Notes under the pieces: model-generated
Seen by the model: only the letters and a program-made list of their open reading frames with translations
Told to the model about the DNA's origin: nothing
Database searches by the model: none
Translations under genes and position numbers: made by a program
Shown here: positions 8,899-18,367 of the stretch, piece by piece
How the letters are laid out: every line of letters starts with the position of its first letter
Numbering within the stretch: the first letter of the stretch is position 1
Source: Prolixibacteraceae bacterium JC049
GTDB lineage: Bacteria > Bacteroidota > Bacteroidia > Bacteroidales > Prolixibacteraceae
Assembly (NCBI GenBank): GCA_023369685.1
Contig: SACZ01000003.1
Span: 582,818 to 646,817 of the forward strand
Reading direction: 5' to 3'
DNA: 64,000 bases

Positions 8899-10479
8899 AT
8901 GAAAAAGGAATTAAAAATACTCATTGTCATTGCACTATTCTTAAGTGCATGTTCGTCGAGCAGTAATCTATCGACTGGTTATGTCGACGATATTTATTTC
9001 GATCCTGCTGATGCGCCTCTTCCTCCAGTGGTGGAACAAGTTGTTGTAACGGAGAAAGTTGCTCCTGGAACAGACCGACAAGCTGTGGTGATAAGTGAGT
9101 CAACAACTAATGAAGACGGATCAGTAACAACTGAAAATCACATTTTCCAAGGTGAAAAACCACAACCAGCAAACACTATTCGTGAATTTGAGGTGGAAGA
9201 TGCTGAACTAGTAGAAAGCGATACTACATATATAGAGAATGATAAGGAAGTAAGATATGTGGTGAACAACTATTACGAAGATGACGATGAATATGTAAGT
9301 TATTCTTCTCGAATTAGACGATTCCACAGAGGCTCTTTCTTCTATGATCCTTGGGATTATGACTTGTTCTGGGATGATTATTACTTCGGAGGATTCTATT
9401 CTCCATATTATTCTCATTCCTTTGGTTTCTATTCTCCTTTCTTCTCATTTGGTTGGAGATACCGTAATCCGTGGTACAATCACTATTATGGCGGTTATTG
9501 TTATAACGACTACTATCACCACTACAATTATTATGGAGGCTATCATGTAGGTGGAAGTTATTACTACAGCCCTGTTTCCAATTATTATAGAGGAGTACAC
9601 AGAGATAATATTCGTGTTGGACGAAGAAGTACAGCAGATTATAACTACAATAATCGCTCTACAAATTCAGGCACACAAGGAGTTGTTCGTTCTGTAGGTA
9701 ACAATAGATCAGGAGTAGCTTCTGGTAGTCGTCGTACAACCAGTGGTACACGTTCTGGAGTTGTAAGCAGAAGCACTCGTAGTGGAGGAGAAGTTAACGC
9801 ACGTTCTTCTTCTGGACGCAGATCATTATACAATAGTACAACACGTTCAAGCAGAAGTGGTGTTTCTTCATCAAGACGCTCTACAGGTGTAAGATCAGGA
9901 ACAAGCACTGGACGTTCGGTAAGAAACTACAATAGTGGAAGCTCTACTCGTAGATCATATGCTACTCCAAGCAGACGCTCTTCGAATACATATACAAATA
10001 GACGATCAGGAACGTCTTCTTATTCACGAGGAACCCGATCAGGATCAAGTAATCGAAGTACGATGAGTTCAGGTAACTCACGAAGAACTTATACTCCAAG
10101 CTATAGTAAACCAAGAACGCATACCAAATCTTCATATAACAATAGCTACAGAAGGAGTTCTTCATCATACAGCAAGCCAAGAACAGTAACTCGTAGTTCT
10201 TCCAGCAGATCTTATTCAAAGCCAAAGAGTAGTTCAAGCTATAGAAGCAATTCTAGCTCAAATTACAACAGAGGTTCTAGTAGTTCATACCGTAGTAGCT
10301 CAAGTAGAAAGAGCTATTCTGGAAGCTCTTCAAGAAGTAGCTATAGCTCGGGAAGTTCAAGTAGAAGTAGTTACAGCTCAGGTAGCTCGTCGAGAAGCAG
10401 CTATAGTTCGGGGAGCTCAAGTAGTAGCTCAGGTAGCTCAAGAAGCTCATCTTCATCAAGTAGCTCAAGAAGACGATAA
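8899..10479 (+). CDS. lipoprotein with aromatic-rich centre and long Ser/Arg low-complexity tail
   Basis: A 526-residue protein with a lipoprotein signal (lipobox LSAC, Cys18). Three zones follow: an acidic segment (about 25-130), a Tyr/Phe/Trp/Gly/His-rich segment (about 135-235, e.g. YYFGGFYSPYYSHSFGFYS), and from about 240 to the end a tail made almost only of Ser, Arg, Gly, Tyr and Thr. The tail is basic and ends in RRR. It is followed 25 bp later by an OmpP1/FadL-like gene, probably in one operon. No enzyme motif is visible. The composition suggests a disordered, surface-exposed or cell-wall-binding protein (inference). A potential ribosome site AGGAGG lies about 10 bp before the ATG at 8899, unusual for Bacteroidota. 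Confidence 0.85.
   Translation: MKKELKILIVIALFLSACSSSSNLSTGYVDDIYFDPADAPLPPVVEQVVVTEKVAPGTDRQAVVISESTTNEDGSVTTENHIFQGEKPQPANTIREFEVEDAELVESDTTYIENDKEVRYVVNNYYEDDDEYVSYSSRIRRFHRGSFFYDPWDYDLFWDDYYFGGFYSPYYSHSFGFYSPFFSFGWRYRNPWYNHYYGGYCYNDYYHHYNYYGGYHVGGSYYYSPVSNYYRGVHRDNIRVGRRSTADYNYNNRSTNSGTQGVVRSVGNNRSGVASGSRRTTSGTRSGVVSRSTRSGGEVNARSSSGRRSLYNSTTRSSRSGVSSSRRSTGVRSGTSTGRSVRNYNSGSSTRRSYATPSRRSSNTYTNRRSGTSSYSRGTRSGSSNRSTMSSGNSRRTYTPSYSKPRTHTKSSYNNSYRRSSSSYSKPRTVTRSSSSRSYSKPKSSSSYRSNSSSNYNRGSSSSYRSSSSRKSYSGSSSRSSYSSGSSSRSSYSSGSSSRSSYSSGSSSSSSGSSRSSSSSSSSRRR
10321..10410 (+). repeat. three 30-bp tandem repeats encoding GSSSRSSYSS
   Basis: Three consecutive in-frame units at 10321-10350, 10351-10380 and 10381-10410 encode GSSSRSSYSS each, with mostly synonymous differences between units. 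They lie near the end of the lipoprotein gene; degenerate versions continue on both sides. Copy-number change would keep the frame. Confidence 0.85.
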
Positions 10480-10504
10480 TTAAGAATCAAAAAAACAAAC
10501 GATC

Positions 10505-11992
10505 ATGTTACGTAAAATATTTCTTTCAATGAGTGTGGTAGCCCTATTGGCTACCGCAACTCAAGCTCAGTATTACTCTAATGTTGCAAGAATAGCACAA
10601 ACACCAATCGAAGGGACTGCTCGTGCTGCGGCAATGGGGAATGCATTTGGAGCGTTAGGTGGAGATTTTACTTCGCTATCAATTAATCCTGCTGGTGTTG
10701 CAGTATACAGATCTCATGAGTTTACTTTTACACCAACTTTTTCGATTAATGATTCGAAAGTTAAGTTAGGGAGTAGTTCTTTTTCCGATAATGAGTTTAA
10801 GGTTGGTTTAGGACAAATAGGATATGTTGGTTCAATTAAAACAGTGGATCCTTCTTCTAGTATTGTTCGTGTAAACTTTGGAGTAGGATATAATAAAGTT
10901 GCCGATTTTAATCAGGTGTTCTTGGCAAGTAACTACCAGTCTGGAAATTCGTTTTTGGATGGGATTGTTAATTACGCAAACTCCGAAAGACTTTCAAATC
11001 AACATTTGAGGAAGGATATTGGTAGTATTGGATTTGGTGATTGGCAAGCTAAATTAGCATGGGAAACTTATCTTATAGATCCGGTACAACAGAATGGTCA
11101 AAATGTAGATGGTCAATATAAAAGTATTCTATTCGAAAATGAGAAAGTAGATCAGAATAAGAGTTGGGAACGAAGTGGAGGAATTACTGAGTATGTATTT
11201 TCTGCTGGATTAAACTTTAATCACAAGTTATATTTGGGGGCTACTTTGGGAATCCAGGATATTCTTTACAAACAAAATGCTGTTTACTCTGAAAATTTTG
11301 GAAACAATTCATTCAGCTATACAGATAATTATAAGTTAAGTGGAACAGGATATGTATTTAAAGTAGGGGCAATTTATCGTCCGGTATCGACAGTACGTTT
11401 AGGGTTAGCTTTTCACACACCAACCTATTTTGACTTGAAAGAAGATAGTTATTTATCAATGCGATCAAAGTTGAAGACCAACTATTTTGCAGAAGGATTG
11501 AATCTGTTTGCTTTCGACTACTATACTCCAATGAAATCGATTTTAAGCGCAGCGTTCGTATTGAATAAGCGTGCTATTATTAGTGTAGATGGAGAATATG
11601 TTGATTACACTATGGGACGTTATCGTAAAGGTAGTGGTGGTGATAATATGAGTGATATCAATGCCAATATTGATAAACTATTCGATAAGACATTTAACTT
11701 TAGAATAGGTGGTGAATATAAGTTGACTAAAGAATTTAGTGTTCGTGCCGGATACGAATTTTATGGAAGTCCTTATAAGAAAAATGTTACCGTAAAAGAT
11801 GAAATCTTTAATGATGATCTTACTGCAATTTCAGCTGGTTTAGGTTATTCGGCAAAGAGCTTCTTTATCGATGTTGCATACAAACAATATTCATCAAAAA
11901 GTATGTTGAATGATCAACAACCGAACTATTCAAACTTGCCTTTAGAGCAAACGAATAAGAAGGTGATGATTACTACAGGCTTCAGATTTTAG
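10505..11992 (+). CDS. OmpP1/FadL-type outer-membrane transport protein
   Basis: A 495-residue protein with a cleavable signal peptide (MLRKIFLSMSVVALLATATQA) and the N-terminal signature of Bacteroidota FadL/OmpP1 homologues: GTARAAAMGNAFGALGGDFTSLSINPAGVAVY. The rest alternates hydrophobic and polar residues as in a 14-strand barrel and ends in the aromatic TGFRF. Members import hydrophobic compounds such as long-chain fatty acids or aromatics; the ligand here is unknown. It follows the low-complexity lipoprotein gene by 25 bp and is closed by a strong terminator. Confidence 0.9.
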   Translation: MLRKIFLSMSVVALLATATQAQYYSNVARIAQTPIEGTARAAAMGNAFGALGGDFTSLSINPAGVAVYRSHEFTFTPTFSINDSKVKLGSSSFSDNEFKVGLGQIGYVGSIKTVDPSSSIVRVNFGVGYNKVADFNQVFLASNYQSGNSFLDGIVNYANSERLSNQHLRKDIGSIGFGDWQAKLAWETYLIDPVQQNGQNVDGQYKSILFENEKVDQNKSWERSGGITEYVFSAGLNFNHKLYLGATLGIQDILYKQNAVYSENFGNNSFSYTDNYKLSGTGYVFKVGAIYRPVSTVRLGLAFHTPTYFDLKEDSYLSMRSKLKTNYFAEGLNLFAFDYYTPMKSILSAAFVLNKRAIISVDGEYVDYTMGRYRKGSGGDNMSDINANIDKLFDKTFNFRIGGEYKLTKEFSVRAGYEFYGSPYKKNVTVKDEIFNDDLTAISAGLGYSAKSFFIDVAYKQYSSKSMLNDQQPNYSNLPLEQTNKKVMITTGFRF

Positions 11993-12017
11993 AACAAATA
12001 TAGAGTGGAATTACAGA

Positions 12018-12051
12018 TGCCATTGCTCTTTGTAGTAATGGCATTTTTTTT
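12018..12051 (+). terminator. Rho-independent terminator after the OmpP1/FadL gene
   Basis: Stem ATGCCATT / AATGGCAT with a 12-base loop, followed by eight T, 26 bp after the stop codon. Confidence 0.85.
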
Positions 12052-12116
12052 AGCTCCATACTTTTTTTCGAACTTTTATTTGACTACTTTTATCATTGAA
12101 ACCCAATATAAAAACA

Positions 12117-12401
12117 ATGGAAAAGTTCCTCAAAATAGACTATTCTGAAATGCTCGAACAATTTAAACTGGCTGAAGCTTCATCCAATAGATTGCTATTG
12201 GGGGAAACCGAAACAAAGGTGTGGCTTCAGACAGAGAATGTTTGTGAGAGTAAACTAATGAACATTTGCAAGCAATTCACAGATCCCCGAATTTTCATTA
12301 TTGCAAATGGCGACTATAAAGGATTATATGTTTACTCTAAGCAGCAGCAAATCTGTATTAAATACGATAATGCTTACTCTTTTTTGGAGATCGACGATTA
12401 A
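12117..12401 (+). CDS. small protein of unknown function
   Basis: A 94-residue soluble protein starting MEKFLKIDYSEML; an in-frame ATG seven codons upstream (12096) is possible but less likely. It has a helical N-terminus and beta-strands near the C-terminus (RIFIIANGDYKGLYVYS, QQICIKYDNAYSFLEID). No motif is recognised. It stops one base before the frame that contains the following methyltransferase gene, and its own promoter is not clear. Confidence 0.6.
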   Translation: MEKFLKIDYSEMLEQFKLAEASSNRLLLGETETKVWLQTENVCESKLMNICKQFTDPRIFIIANGDYKGLYVYSKQQQICIKYDNAYSFLEIDD

Positions 12402-12426
12402 TTGATTTTCATTTGCCGGATTCTGT

Positions 12427-12434
12427 TACTTTTG
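12427..12434 (+). promoter_or_regulatory. -7 element TACTTTTG before the methyltransferase gene
   Basis: Match to the Bacteroidota TAnnTTTG consensus, 12 bp before the chosen ATG at 12447, implying a very short 5' leader. No well-spaced TTG -33 box is evident. Confidence 0.4.
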
Positions 12435-12446
12435 TCGAAAAAAAGT

Positions 12447-13172
12447 ATGACTACTAAATATACCAGTGCAGATCCATTCGGAAAAGCAATCTATGATTTT
12501 TACTGTGGCGAGCGGAAAGAGCAACTCATTGTTCAGTCCGATATTGCCGAAGACGAAGAGTTAAGCCCGGAGTACTTCTTTCGGAGTGTTAGCCAAATGC
12601 CCAAACTGGAGCAGATTGCTTTAAGTTTTTGCAAAGGACGTATCTTGGATGTTGGAGCAGCAGCAGGTGCCCATACATTAGAGCTTCAACAGAAGAAACA
12701 AGATGTAACGGCGTTGGAAATCTCTCCATTGGCTTGCTTAACCATGGAGAAAAGAGGAGTAGAAAAAGTAATTCAGTCGGATATTTTCGATTTAAAGAAT
12801 GAAAAGTTTGACACTCTTTTGCTTTTAATGAATGGAAGTGGGATTGCTGGAACATTAAAAGGATTTTCGAAGTTCTTAAATCATCTGAAGGCTTTATTAA
12901 ATAAAGGTGGTTCTATCATTATCGACTCGTCGGATTTACGTTATTTGTATGAAGATGAAAACGGAGATGTGTGGATTGATGTAAACTCAGATAAGTACTA
13001 CGGACAGTTGCGTTATGAAGTGAGTTACAAAGGAAAAGACCAACTGGCATTCGACTGGCTATTTGTCGATGAAGATCACCTGAAAACTATTGCACAAGAG
13101 TGTGGGTTTAAGGCCAATAAATTGGCCGATGGATTGCATTACGATTACTTGTATCAGCTAACTCTGGCATAA
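12447..13172 (+). CDS. class I SAM-dependent methyltransferase
   Basis: A 241-residue protein with the Rossmann SAM-binding motif GRILDVGAAAGAHTLELQ (motif I, DVGAAAG) and the acidic end of strand 2 in VTALEISPLACLTMEKRG. The frame is open from 12402, but the ATG at 12447 (MTTKYTSADPFG) lies just after a promoter element and gives the expected N-terminus. The substrate is unknown; sequence features are those of small-molecule or UbiE-like methyltransferases. It stands alone between two short unrelated genes. Confidence 0.85.
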   Translation: MTTKYTSADPFGKAIYDFYCGERKEQLIVQSDIAEDEELSPEYFFRSVSQMPKLEQIALSFCKGRILDVGAAAGAHTLELQQKKQDVTALEISPLACLTMEKRGVEKVIQSDIFDLKNEKFDTLLLLMNGSGIAGTLKGFSKFLNHLKALLNKGGSIIIDSSDLRYLYEDENGDVWIDVNSDKYYGQLRYEVSYKGKDQLAFDWLFVDEDHLKTIAQECGFKANKLADGLHYDYLYQLTLA

Positions 13173-13307
13173 AAGATATAGATGCTCTATTAATTTTTCG
13201 TGTAAGAAAAGTGGATTTTATTTCAGACCAGTAAACAAAGTCGATAAAGTCACTATTTTTGTGTGAAAATTAAACGCTGGAATTTTAAATCATCTAATTA
13301 ACGAATT

Positions 13308-14108
13308 ATGAGATTAATCATCCAACCTGATTATACGCTGATCTCGAAGTGGACAGCAAAGTATATTGCCGAAAAAATTAACGCCTTTCAACCAACAGCT
13401 GAAAAACCATTTGTATTAGGATTACCAACAGGATCGACTCCGATTGGAACATACAAAGGGCTGATTGAATTGTACAAAGAAGGTAAAGTAAGTTTCGAGA
13501 ATGTGATTACATTCAACATGGACGAGTATGTAGGAATTCCTCAGGATCATCCTGAAAGCTACTATTCATTCATGTGGAATAACTTTTTCAACCATATCGA
13601 TATTCAGAAAGAGAATGTGAATATTTTGAATGGTAATGCCGAAGATTTAGATGCAGAGTGTGCTGCATACGAAGCTAAAATCGAGTCATTAGGTGGTATC
13701 GAATTGTTTATGGGAGGAATTGGTCCTGATGGGCACATTGCTTTCAACGAGCCAGGATCGTCATTGCAATCTAAAACTCGTCAGAAAACATTGACTTACG
13801 ATACAATTGTTGCCAATTCGCGTTTCTTCGACAACGATGTAAACCAAGTACCAAAAACAGCATTGACTGTAGGTGTAGGTACAGTATTGGCTTCGAAAGA
13901 GGTGTTGATTATTGTTAATGGTCACGGAAAAGCACGCGCTTTACGTCATGCAGTAGAAGAGGGAGTTAACCACATGTGGACTATCTCAGCACTTCAGTTG
14001 CACCCAAAAGGTATTATTGTTTGCGACGAAGAAGCAACTGTAGAGTTGAAAGTAGGAACTTACAACTACTTTAAAGACATTGAAAAGGAAAATCTAGCAG
14101 TAGATTAA
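13308..14108 (+). CDS. nagB: glucosamine-6-phosphate deaminase
   Basis: A 266-residue enzyme that converts glucosamine-6-phosphate to fructose-6-phosphate and ammonia. Catalytic residues align at the same numbers as in the E. coli enzyme: D72 in NMDEYVG, and D141, H143 and E148 in [12 protein letters not shown]. The phosphate loop LPTGSTPIG is also present. Length matches the family. A -7-like element TATTTTTG lies at 13254-13261. It is a single-gene unit closed by a terminator; nagA is not nearby. Confidence 0.97.
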   Translation: MRLIIQPDYTLISKWTAKYIAEKINAFQPTAEKPFVLGLPTGSTPIGTYKGLIELYKEGKVSFENVITFNMDEYVGIPQDHPESYYSFMWNNFFNHIDIQKENVNILNGNAEDLDAECAAYEAKIESLGGIELFMGGIGPDGHIAFNEPGSSLQSKTRQKTLTYDTIVANSRFFDNDVNQVPKTALTVGVGTVLASKEVLIIVNGHGKARALRHAVEEGVNHMWTISALQLHPKGIIVCDEEATVELKVGTYNYFKDIEKENLAVD

Positions 14109-14149
14109 TTTCTTTTTAGAATAAAATTTTCTCTTTTATGGGAAGTTAT

Positions 14150-14186
14150 AATCCCTGAATCATTAATTGGTTCAGGGATTTTTTTA
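14150..14186 (+). terminator. Rho-independent terminator of nagB
   Basis: Perfect 10-bp stem AATCCCTGAA / TTCAGGGATT with an 11-base loop and a following T run, 41 bp after the nagB stop. Confidence 0.9.
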
Positions 14187-14190
14187 TTGT

Positions 14191-14760
14191 CTAGTACAAT
14201 TGCTGCACTTCTTTGTGACGAGGACAGTCAACAATGTGGTCGTTTACCATTCCGGTTGCTTGCATGTGTGCATACATGATAGTAGTACCCACAAATTTGA
14301 ATCCCCTTTTCTTTAAGTCTTTCGATATTTTATCCGATAGCTCCGTCGATGCTGGAATATCTGCCATTGTTTTGAAATGGTTTACTACGGGCTTACCACC
14401 CACAAAGGCCCAGATATATTTCGAAAATGATCCGAATTCTTTCTGTACTTTCAAAAATTGTTGAGCATTATTAATACTTGCTCTAACTTTTAGCTTATTA
14501 CGAATAATTCCCGCATTTTGGAGTAGTTCCTGAACTTTTGTTTCATCGTACTTTGCCACTTTATTGGGATCGAAATTGTCGTAAGCTTTTTGGTAAGCTT
14601 CTCGCTTACGAAGCACAGTGATCCAGCTTAAACCAGCCTGTGCTCCTTCTAAAATTAGAAACTCAAACAGCTTTCGGTCATCGAAAACTGGAACTCCCCA
14701 TTCTTTATCGTGGTATTCTACATAAAGCGGATCAATACCGCACCAGTCACAACGTTTCAT
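14191..14760 (-). CDS. tag: DNA-3-methyladenine glycosylase I
   Basis: A 189-residue DNA repair glycosylase that excises 3-methyladenine. Zinc ligands C4 (MKRCDWCG) and H17 (EYHDKEWG) at the N-terminus and the C-terminal NDHIVDCPRH (His and Cys ligands) are all present, as is the catalytic Glu region FEFLILEGAQAGLSW. The start at 14760 is chosen because it places Cys at position 4 as in E. coli Tag; a 17-residue longer frame lacks support. Confidence 0.95.
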   Translation of the reverse strand: MKRCDWCGIDPLYVEYHDKEWGVPVFDDRKLFEFLILEGAQAGLSWITVLRKREAYQKAYDNFDPNKVAKYDETKVQELLQNAGIIRNKLKVRASINNAQQFLKVQKEFGSFSKYIWAFVGGKPVVNHFKTMADIPASTELSDKISKDLKKRGFKFVGTTIMYAHMQATGMVNDHIVDCPRHKEVQQLY

Positions 14761-14980
14761 AGGCACAATTTTTGTATGGTAACTATTCGTCTTATATTTT
14801 TTTAACAACAATACACATCTTTTTCAATGTTGTATGGAGTATTGCCAGTTGAAGCAAAAAAAATAATGCTATTTTCGTTTTCAAAATAGTAAAAAGAGAC
14901 AAAAACCGGAAAAGATACTTCTGTTTAAGAAGTGAAATTTGGGTAAAATCACCATAAACCGAACAGAACCGCGAGATAAA

Positions 14981-16918
14981 ATGAAATATATGAAGAGGCT
15001 AGTAGTCATTTTGTTTTTTATTCTTTTAAATGCAAGTGCCTGGGCACAATTAAATACCGATCGATATTATAATGTAGGCCGAAGTCGAATCTATTATGGC
15101 AACTACACGGGGGCAATCGAAAATTTCAATATTGTAATTAAGCTGAAACCTTATTTGCACGAACCTGTATTTTTGCGTGGTGTGGCCAAGCATTATCTGG
15201 AAGATTTTCGTGGTGCCATCAGAGACTACAATATTGCTTTAAACATTAAACCTTTTTATCCCGAAGCGTACATGTATCGTGCGATGGCACATTACGAGCT
15301 GAAAGATTTTAAGAAGGCCATGAAGGACTATTCCAGTGCATTGGAACTAGAGCCCGAAGATGCCAATATTTACAATAACCGAGGGATTACCTGGGCTGCA
15401 ATGGATAGCTTAAAAAATGCCATTGGCGATTATACCAAAGCTATTTCATTGAATCCGAAAAATGCCAATACTTATCTAAACAGAAGCTCGGCGCGACAGA
15501 TGTTGAAAGACATTGCGGGCGGAATAGCCGATTGTGATACAGCGATTATGATTCGTCCACATTTTGCCGGTGCGTACTTAAATCGTGGATTGGCTAAGTT
15601 TTCGCAAGACGATTATGCCGGTGCATTAATCGATTACGATGAGTGTATTCGCTTGGATCCACAAAATGGATTGGCATATAGTAACCGGGGGATTGTAAAG
15701 CATAAGCTGGGTGATTACGAAGGAGCCATTATCGATTACGATAAGGCGTTGAAGTTGAATCCGAGTTTTGCTGCTGCATATATGAACCGAGGCTTGGCTA
15801 AGCATGCCTTGAAAAAGGGCGACCCAACTCCCGATTATCGTATGGCAGCTACGCTGGATCCTAAATACGAACGTAATCCATATCTTACGCGTGTTGATCC
15901 GCGTGCTTATCATCAGTCGCAGCATCAGCGACAAAAGCAACAAAATTCAGCGTCCCGTCGTCATGGAAATTCTACGCTTATTGGCCAGAAGAATTCGCAA
16001 CAAGGAAATAATCAGTTGGCAAGCAACGACTCTATTGCTCGAAAAAGAGCGCAAGATATCGAGCGTCGCCGTCGAAAAAATATAATTGTAAATACACAAC
16101 GAACATCACAACAGCGTAAACGATCCAACGATAAGCGCGAGGAAGGAAAGGTGCAAAACTTACAGTTCGATATTAAGCTGGAACCTCAGTTTGTAATTGC
16201 GCCTATTCACGAAGATCCGGATATGAAGAACCCGTATTTCAACAAGCATATCGATGCGTTGAATCAGAAGAATATCTTTGATCCTTATCTCTCTATTGCG
16301 AACTTTGTTAAGCGCGACGCAAAACAAACCGAATCGTTCGAGAATTACATTCGCTTCTTCAATGCCAAAGTGAATAACAATCCAAAGATTGCATCCAACT
16401 ACCTGAATCGTGGAATCTTCTACGGGTTAACGTTGCAATTCAACGAGGCATTAAAAGATTTAGATAAAGCACTTTCTGCCGATAATCAATTGGTTCTTGC
16501 TTATTTCGAACGAGCGAATATTCGCACCGAAATGGCCGACATTGTACTTAGTTTACCCGATTTCAAACAGGAGCGCAAACTGGGCAATTCTGCTCAAGAC
16601 AAATCGACGAAGGTACGCGTAACCGATTACGATCAGGCATTGGCCGACTACGAGAAGGTGTTGTATATGAATCCGGAGTTCTATTTTGCTCGTTTTAATC
16701 AGGCTAATATCTATTGCAAAACAGGGCAATACGAGAAAGCATTGCAAGAGTACAACAAAGTGCTAGAGCAAGAATCTGATTTTGCTGAAGCCTACTATAA
16801 TCGTGGATTGGTAAAGGTTTACCTAAACGATATTAACGGTGGAGCCATCGACTTAAGTAAAGCCGGTGAGCTGGGCATCGAAAGCGCATATAGCGTCATA
16901 AAACGATACTGTTATTAG
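14981..16918 (+). CDS. secreted or periplasmic TPR-repeat protein
   Basis: A 645-residue protein with a signal peptide (MKYMKRLVVILFFILLNASAWAQ). Residues about 25-290 form at least seven consecutive tetratricopeptide repeats (units such as AYMYRAMAHYELKDFKKAMKDY and its variants), then a basic Gln/Arg-rich linker (about 300-400), then a second TPR block (about 445-630). TPR arrays are protein-binding scaffolds. The ATG at 14981 is preferred over a TTG 42 bp upstream because it gives a proper signal peptide. Partner proteins are unknown. Confidence 0.88.
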   Translation: MKYMKRLVVILFFILLNASAWAQLNTDRYYNVGRSRIYYGNYTGAIENFNIVIKLKPYLHEPVFLRGVAKHYLEDFRGAIRDYNIALNIKPFYPEAYMYRAMAHYELKDFKKAMKDYSSALELEPEDANIYNNRGITWAAMDSLKNAIGDYTKAISLNPKNANTYLNRSSARQMLKDIAGGIADCDTAIMIRPHFAGAYLNRGLAKFSQDDYAGALIDYDECIRLDPQNGLAYSNRGIVKHKLGDYEGAIIDYDKALKLNPSFAAAYMNRGLAKHALKKGDPTPDYRMAATLDPKYERNPYLTRVDPRAYHQSQHQRQKQQNSASRRHGNSTLIGQKNSQQGNNQLASNDSIARKRAQDIERRRRKNIIVNTQRTSQQRKRSNDKREEGKVQNLQFDIKLEPQFVIAPIHEDPDMKNPYFNKHIDALNQKNIFDPYLSIANFVKRDAKQTESFENYIRFFNAKVNNNPKIASNYLNRGIFYGLTLQFNEALKDLDKALSADNQLVLAYFERANIRTEMADIVLSLPDFKQERKLGNSAQDKSTKVRVTDYDQALADYEKVLYMNPEFYFARFNQANIYCKTGQYEKALQEYNKVLEQESDFAEAYYNRGLVKVYLNDINGGAIDLSKAGELGIESAYSVIKRYCY

Positions 16919-16935
16919 AAAAATTATAACTCAAC

Positions 16936-16985
16936 AAAAGAAGGTGTGAACGTAAGTTTGTACCTTCTTTTATTTTAGGACGAAA
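16936..16985 (+). terminator. Rho-independent terminator of the TPR gene
   Basis: Stem AAAAGAAGGT / ACCTTCTTTT with a 26-base loop, followed by ATTTT; starts 18 bp after the stop. Confidence 0.65.
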
Positions 16986-17056
16986 TCCTCATTTTACTTG
17001 TGATAGGTTTTGCTGATTCCCTTTTATCCTTTCTCCATTTTCCAACTGAGAATAGC

Positions 17057-17064
17057 TATATTTG
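17057..17064 (+). promoter_or_regulatory. -7 element TATATTTG before rarA
   Basis: Exact match to TAnnTTTG, 24 bp before the chosen ATG. It excludes the longer upstream frame as coding start. The -33 box is weak. Confidence 0.5.
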
Positions 17065-17088
17065 TACTTCGAAAAAGTGAAAACAACT

Positions 17089-18354
17089 ATGGCACCATTG
17101 GCAGAGCGACTGCGTCCGAAGACGCTGGATGATTATATTGGACAGAAACATTTGGTTGGCGAAGATGCCATTTTACGCCGAATGATAGAGGGGAATACCA
17201 TTTCGTCGCTTATTTTGTGGGGACCACCGGGAGTGGGAAAAACCACATTGGCCAAAATCATTGCCAATACCATGAGTCGACCATTTTTCACGTTGAGTGC
17301 TATTAACTCCGGGGTAAAAGATGTTCGCGAGGTAATTGCCAAGGCCGAGAAGACACTTTTTTTCAACCAACCCAATCCCATTCTGTTTATCGATGAGATT
17401 CACCGCTTTAGTAAATCGCAACAAGATTCGTTGTTGGGAGCAGTAGAGCAGGGGATTGTAACACTTATTGGTGCTACCACCGAAAATCCTTCGTTCGAGG
17501 TGATTTCGCCGTTGCTTTCCCGCAGTCAGGTGTATGTGCTAAAATCGTTGGAGAGGCAAGATTTGATGGATCTGACGCACCGTGCTCTTTCAGCTGATAT
17601 CGATTTAAAGAAACGCGATATAAAAGTGGACGAATGGGAATCGCTGTTGCGCTATTCGGGTGGCGATGCGCGTAAACTGCTAAACATCCTTGAGTTGGTA
17701 ATTGCAGCCAGCGATACCGATCCGGTGGTTATCGATAATGATAAGGTGACTCAGCGATTGCAACAGAATCCAGCGGTGTATGATAAGAATGGCGAGATGC
17801 ACTACGATATCATTTCGGCATTTATTAAAAGTATTCGTGGAAGTGATCCGGATGGAGCTGTTTATTGGTTGGCAAGAATGCTGGAAGGAGGCGAAGATGT
17901 CAAATTCATTGCTCGCCGATTGTTGATTTCGGCTTCGGAAGATATTGGTTTGGGAAACCCCAATGCGCTGTTGATGGCACAAAACACTTTCGATGCGGTG
18001 CATAAGATAGGAATGCCCGAAGCACGTATTATTTTGTCGGAATGCACCATCTATTTGGCCACATCACCCAAAAGTAATTCGGCTTACGAAGCCATCAATT
18101 ATGCCATCCAAGAGGTGAAAAGGAGTGGTAACCAGCCGGTGCCTTTGCATCTGCGTAATGCTCCCACTAAGCTTATGAAACAATTGGGGTATGGAAAGGA
18201 GTATAAATACTCTCATGCCTATGAAAATAATTTTTCGGAACAACAATACCTGCCCGATGCCGTTAAGGGAACACGCTTTTATCAGCCGCAGGATAATCCG
18301 CAAGAGCTGAAAATTTTAGAGCGACTGAAACGATGGTGGAAAAACAGGTATTAA
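17089..18354 (+). CDS. rarA: replication-associated recombination protein A (MgsA/RarA AAA+ ATPase)
   Basis: A 421-residue AAA+ ATPase related to clamp-loader subunits. N-terminal MAPLAERLRPKTLDDYIGQ is typical; Walker A is GPPGVGKTT, Walker B is LFIDEIHRF, and the C-terminal MgsA tetramerisation region is present (SPKSNSAYEAI, QVPLHLRNAPT-like segment). It acts at stalled replication forks. The start is fixed by the promoter element just upstream. The flavoprotein gene follows 13 bp later, so the two may share a transcript. Confidence 0.95.
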   Translation: MAPLAERLRPKTLDDYIGQKHLVGEDAILRRMIEGNTISSLILWGPPGVGKTTLAKIIANTMSRPFFTLSAINSGVKDVREVIAKAEKTLFFNQPNPILFIDEIHRFSKSQQDSLLGAVEQGIVTLIGATTENPSFEVISPLLSRSQVYVLKSLERQDLMDLTHRALSADIDLKKRDIKVDEWESLLRYSGGDARKLLNILELVIAASDTDPVVIDNDKVTQRLQQNPAVYDKNGEMHYDIISAFIKSIRGSDPDGAVYWLARMLEGGEDVKFIARRLLISASEDIGLGNPNALLMAQNTFDAVHKIGMPEARIILSECTIYLATSPKSNSAYEAINYAIQEVKRSGNQPVPLHLRNAPTKLMKQLGYGKEYKYSHAYENNFSEQQYLPDAVKGTRFYQPQDNPQELKILERLKRWWKNRY

Positions 18355-18367
18355 AGAAAATATACGA

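Noticed and set aside
9962-10468. Long minus-strand frames opposite the Ser/Arg-rich lipoprotein tail
   Set aside because: They are composition effects of the repetitive plus-strand codons, with no family likeness.
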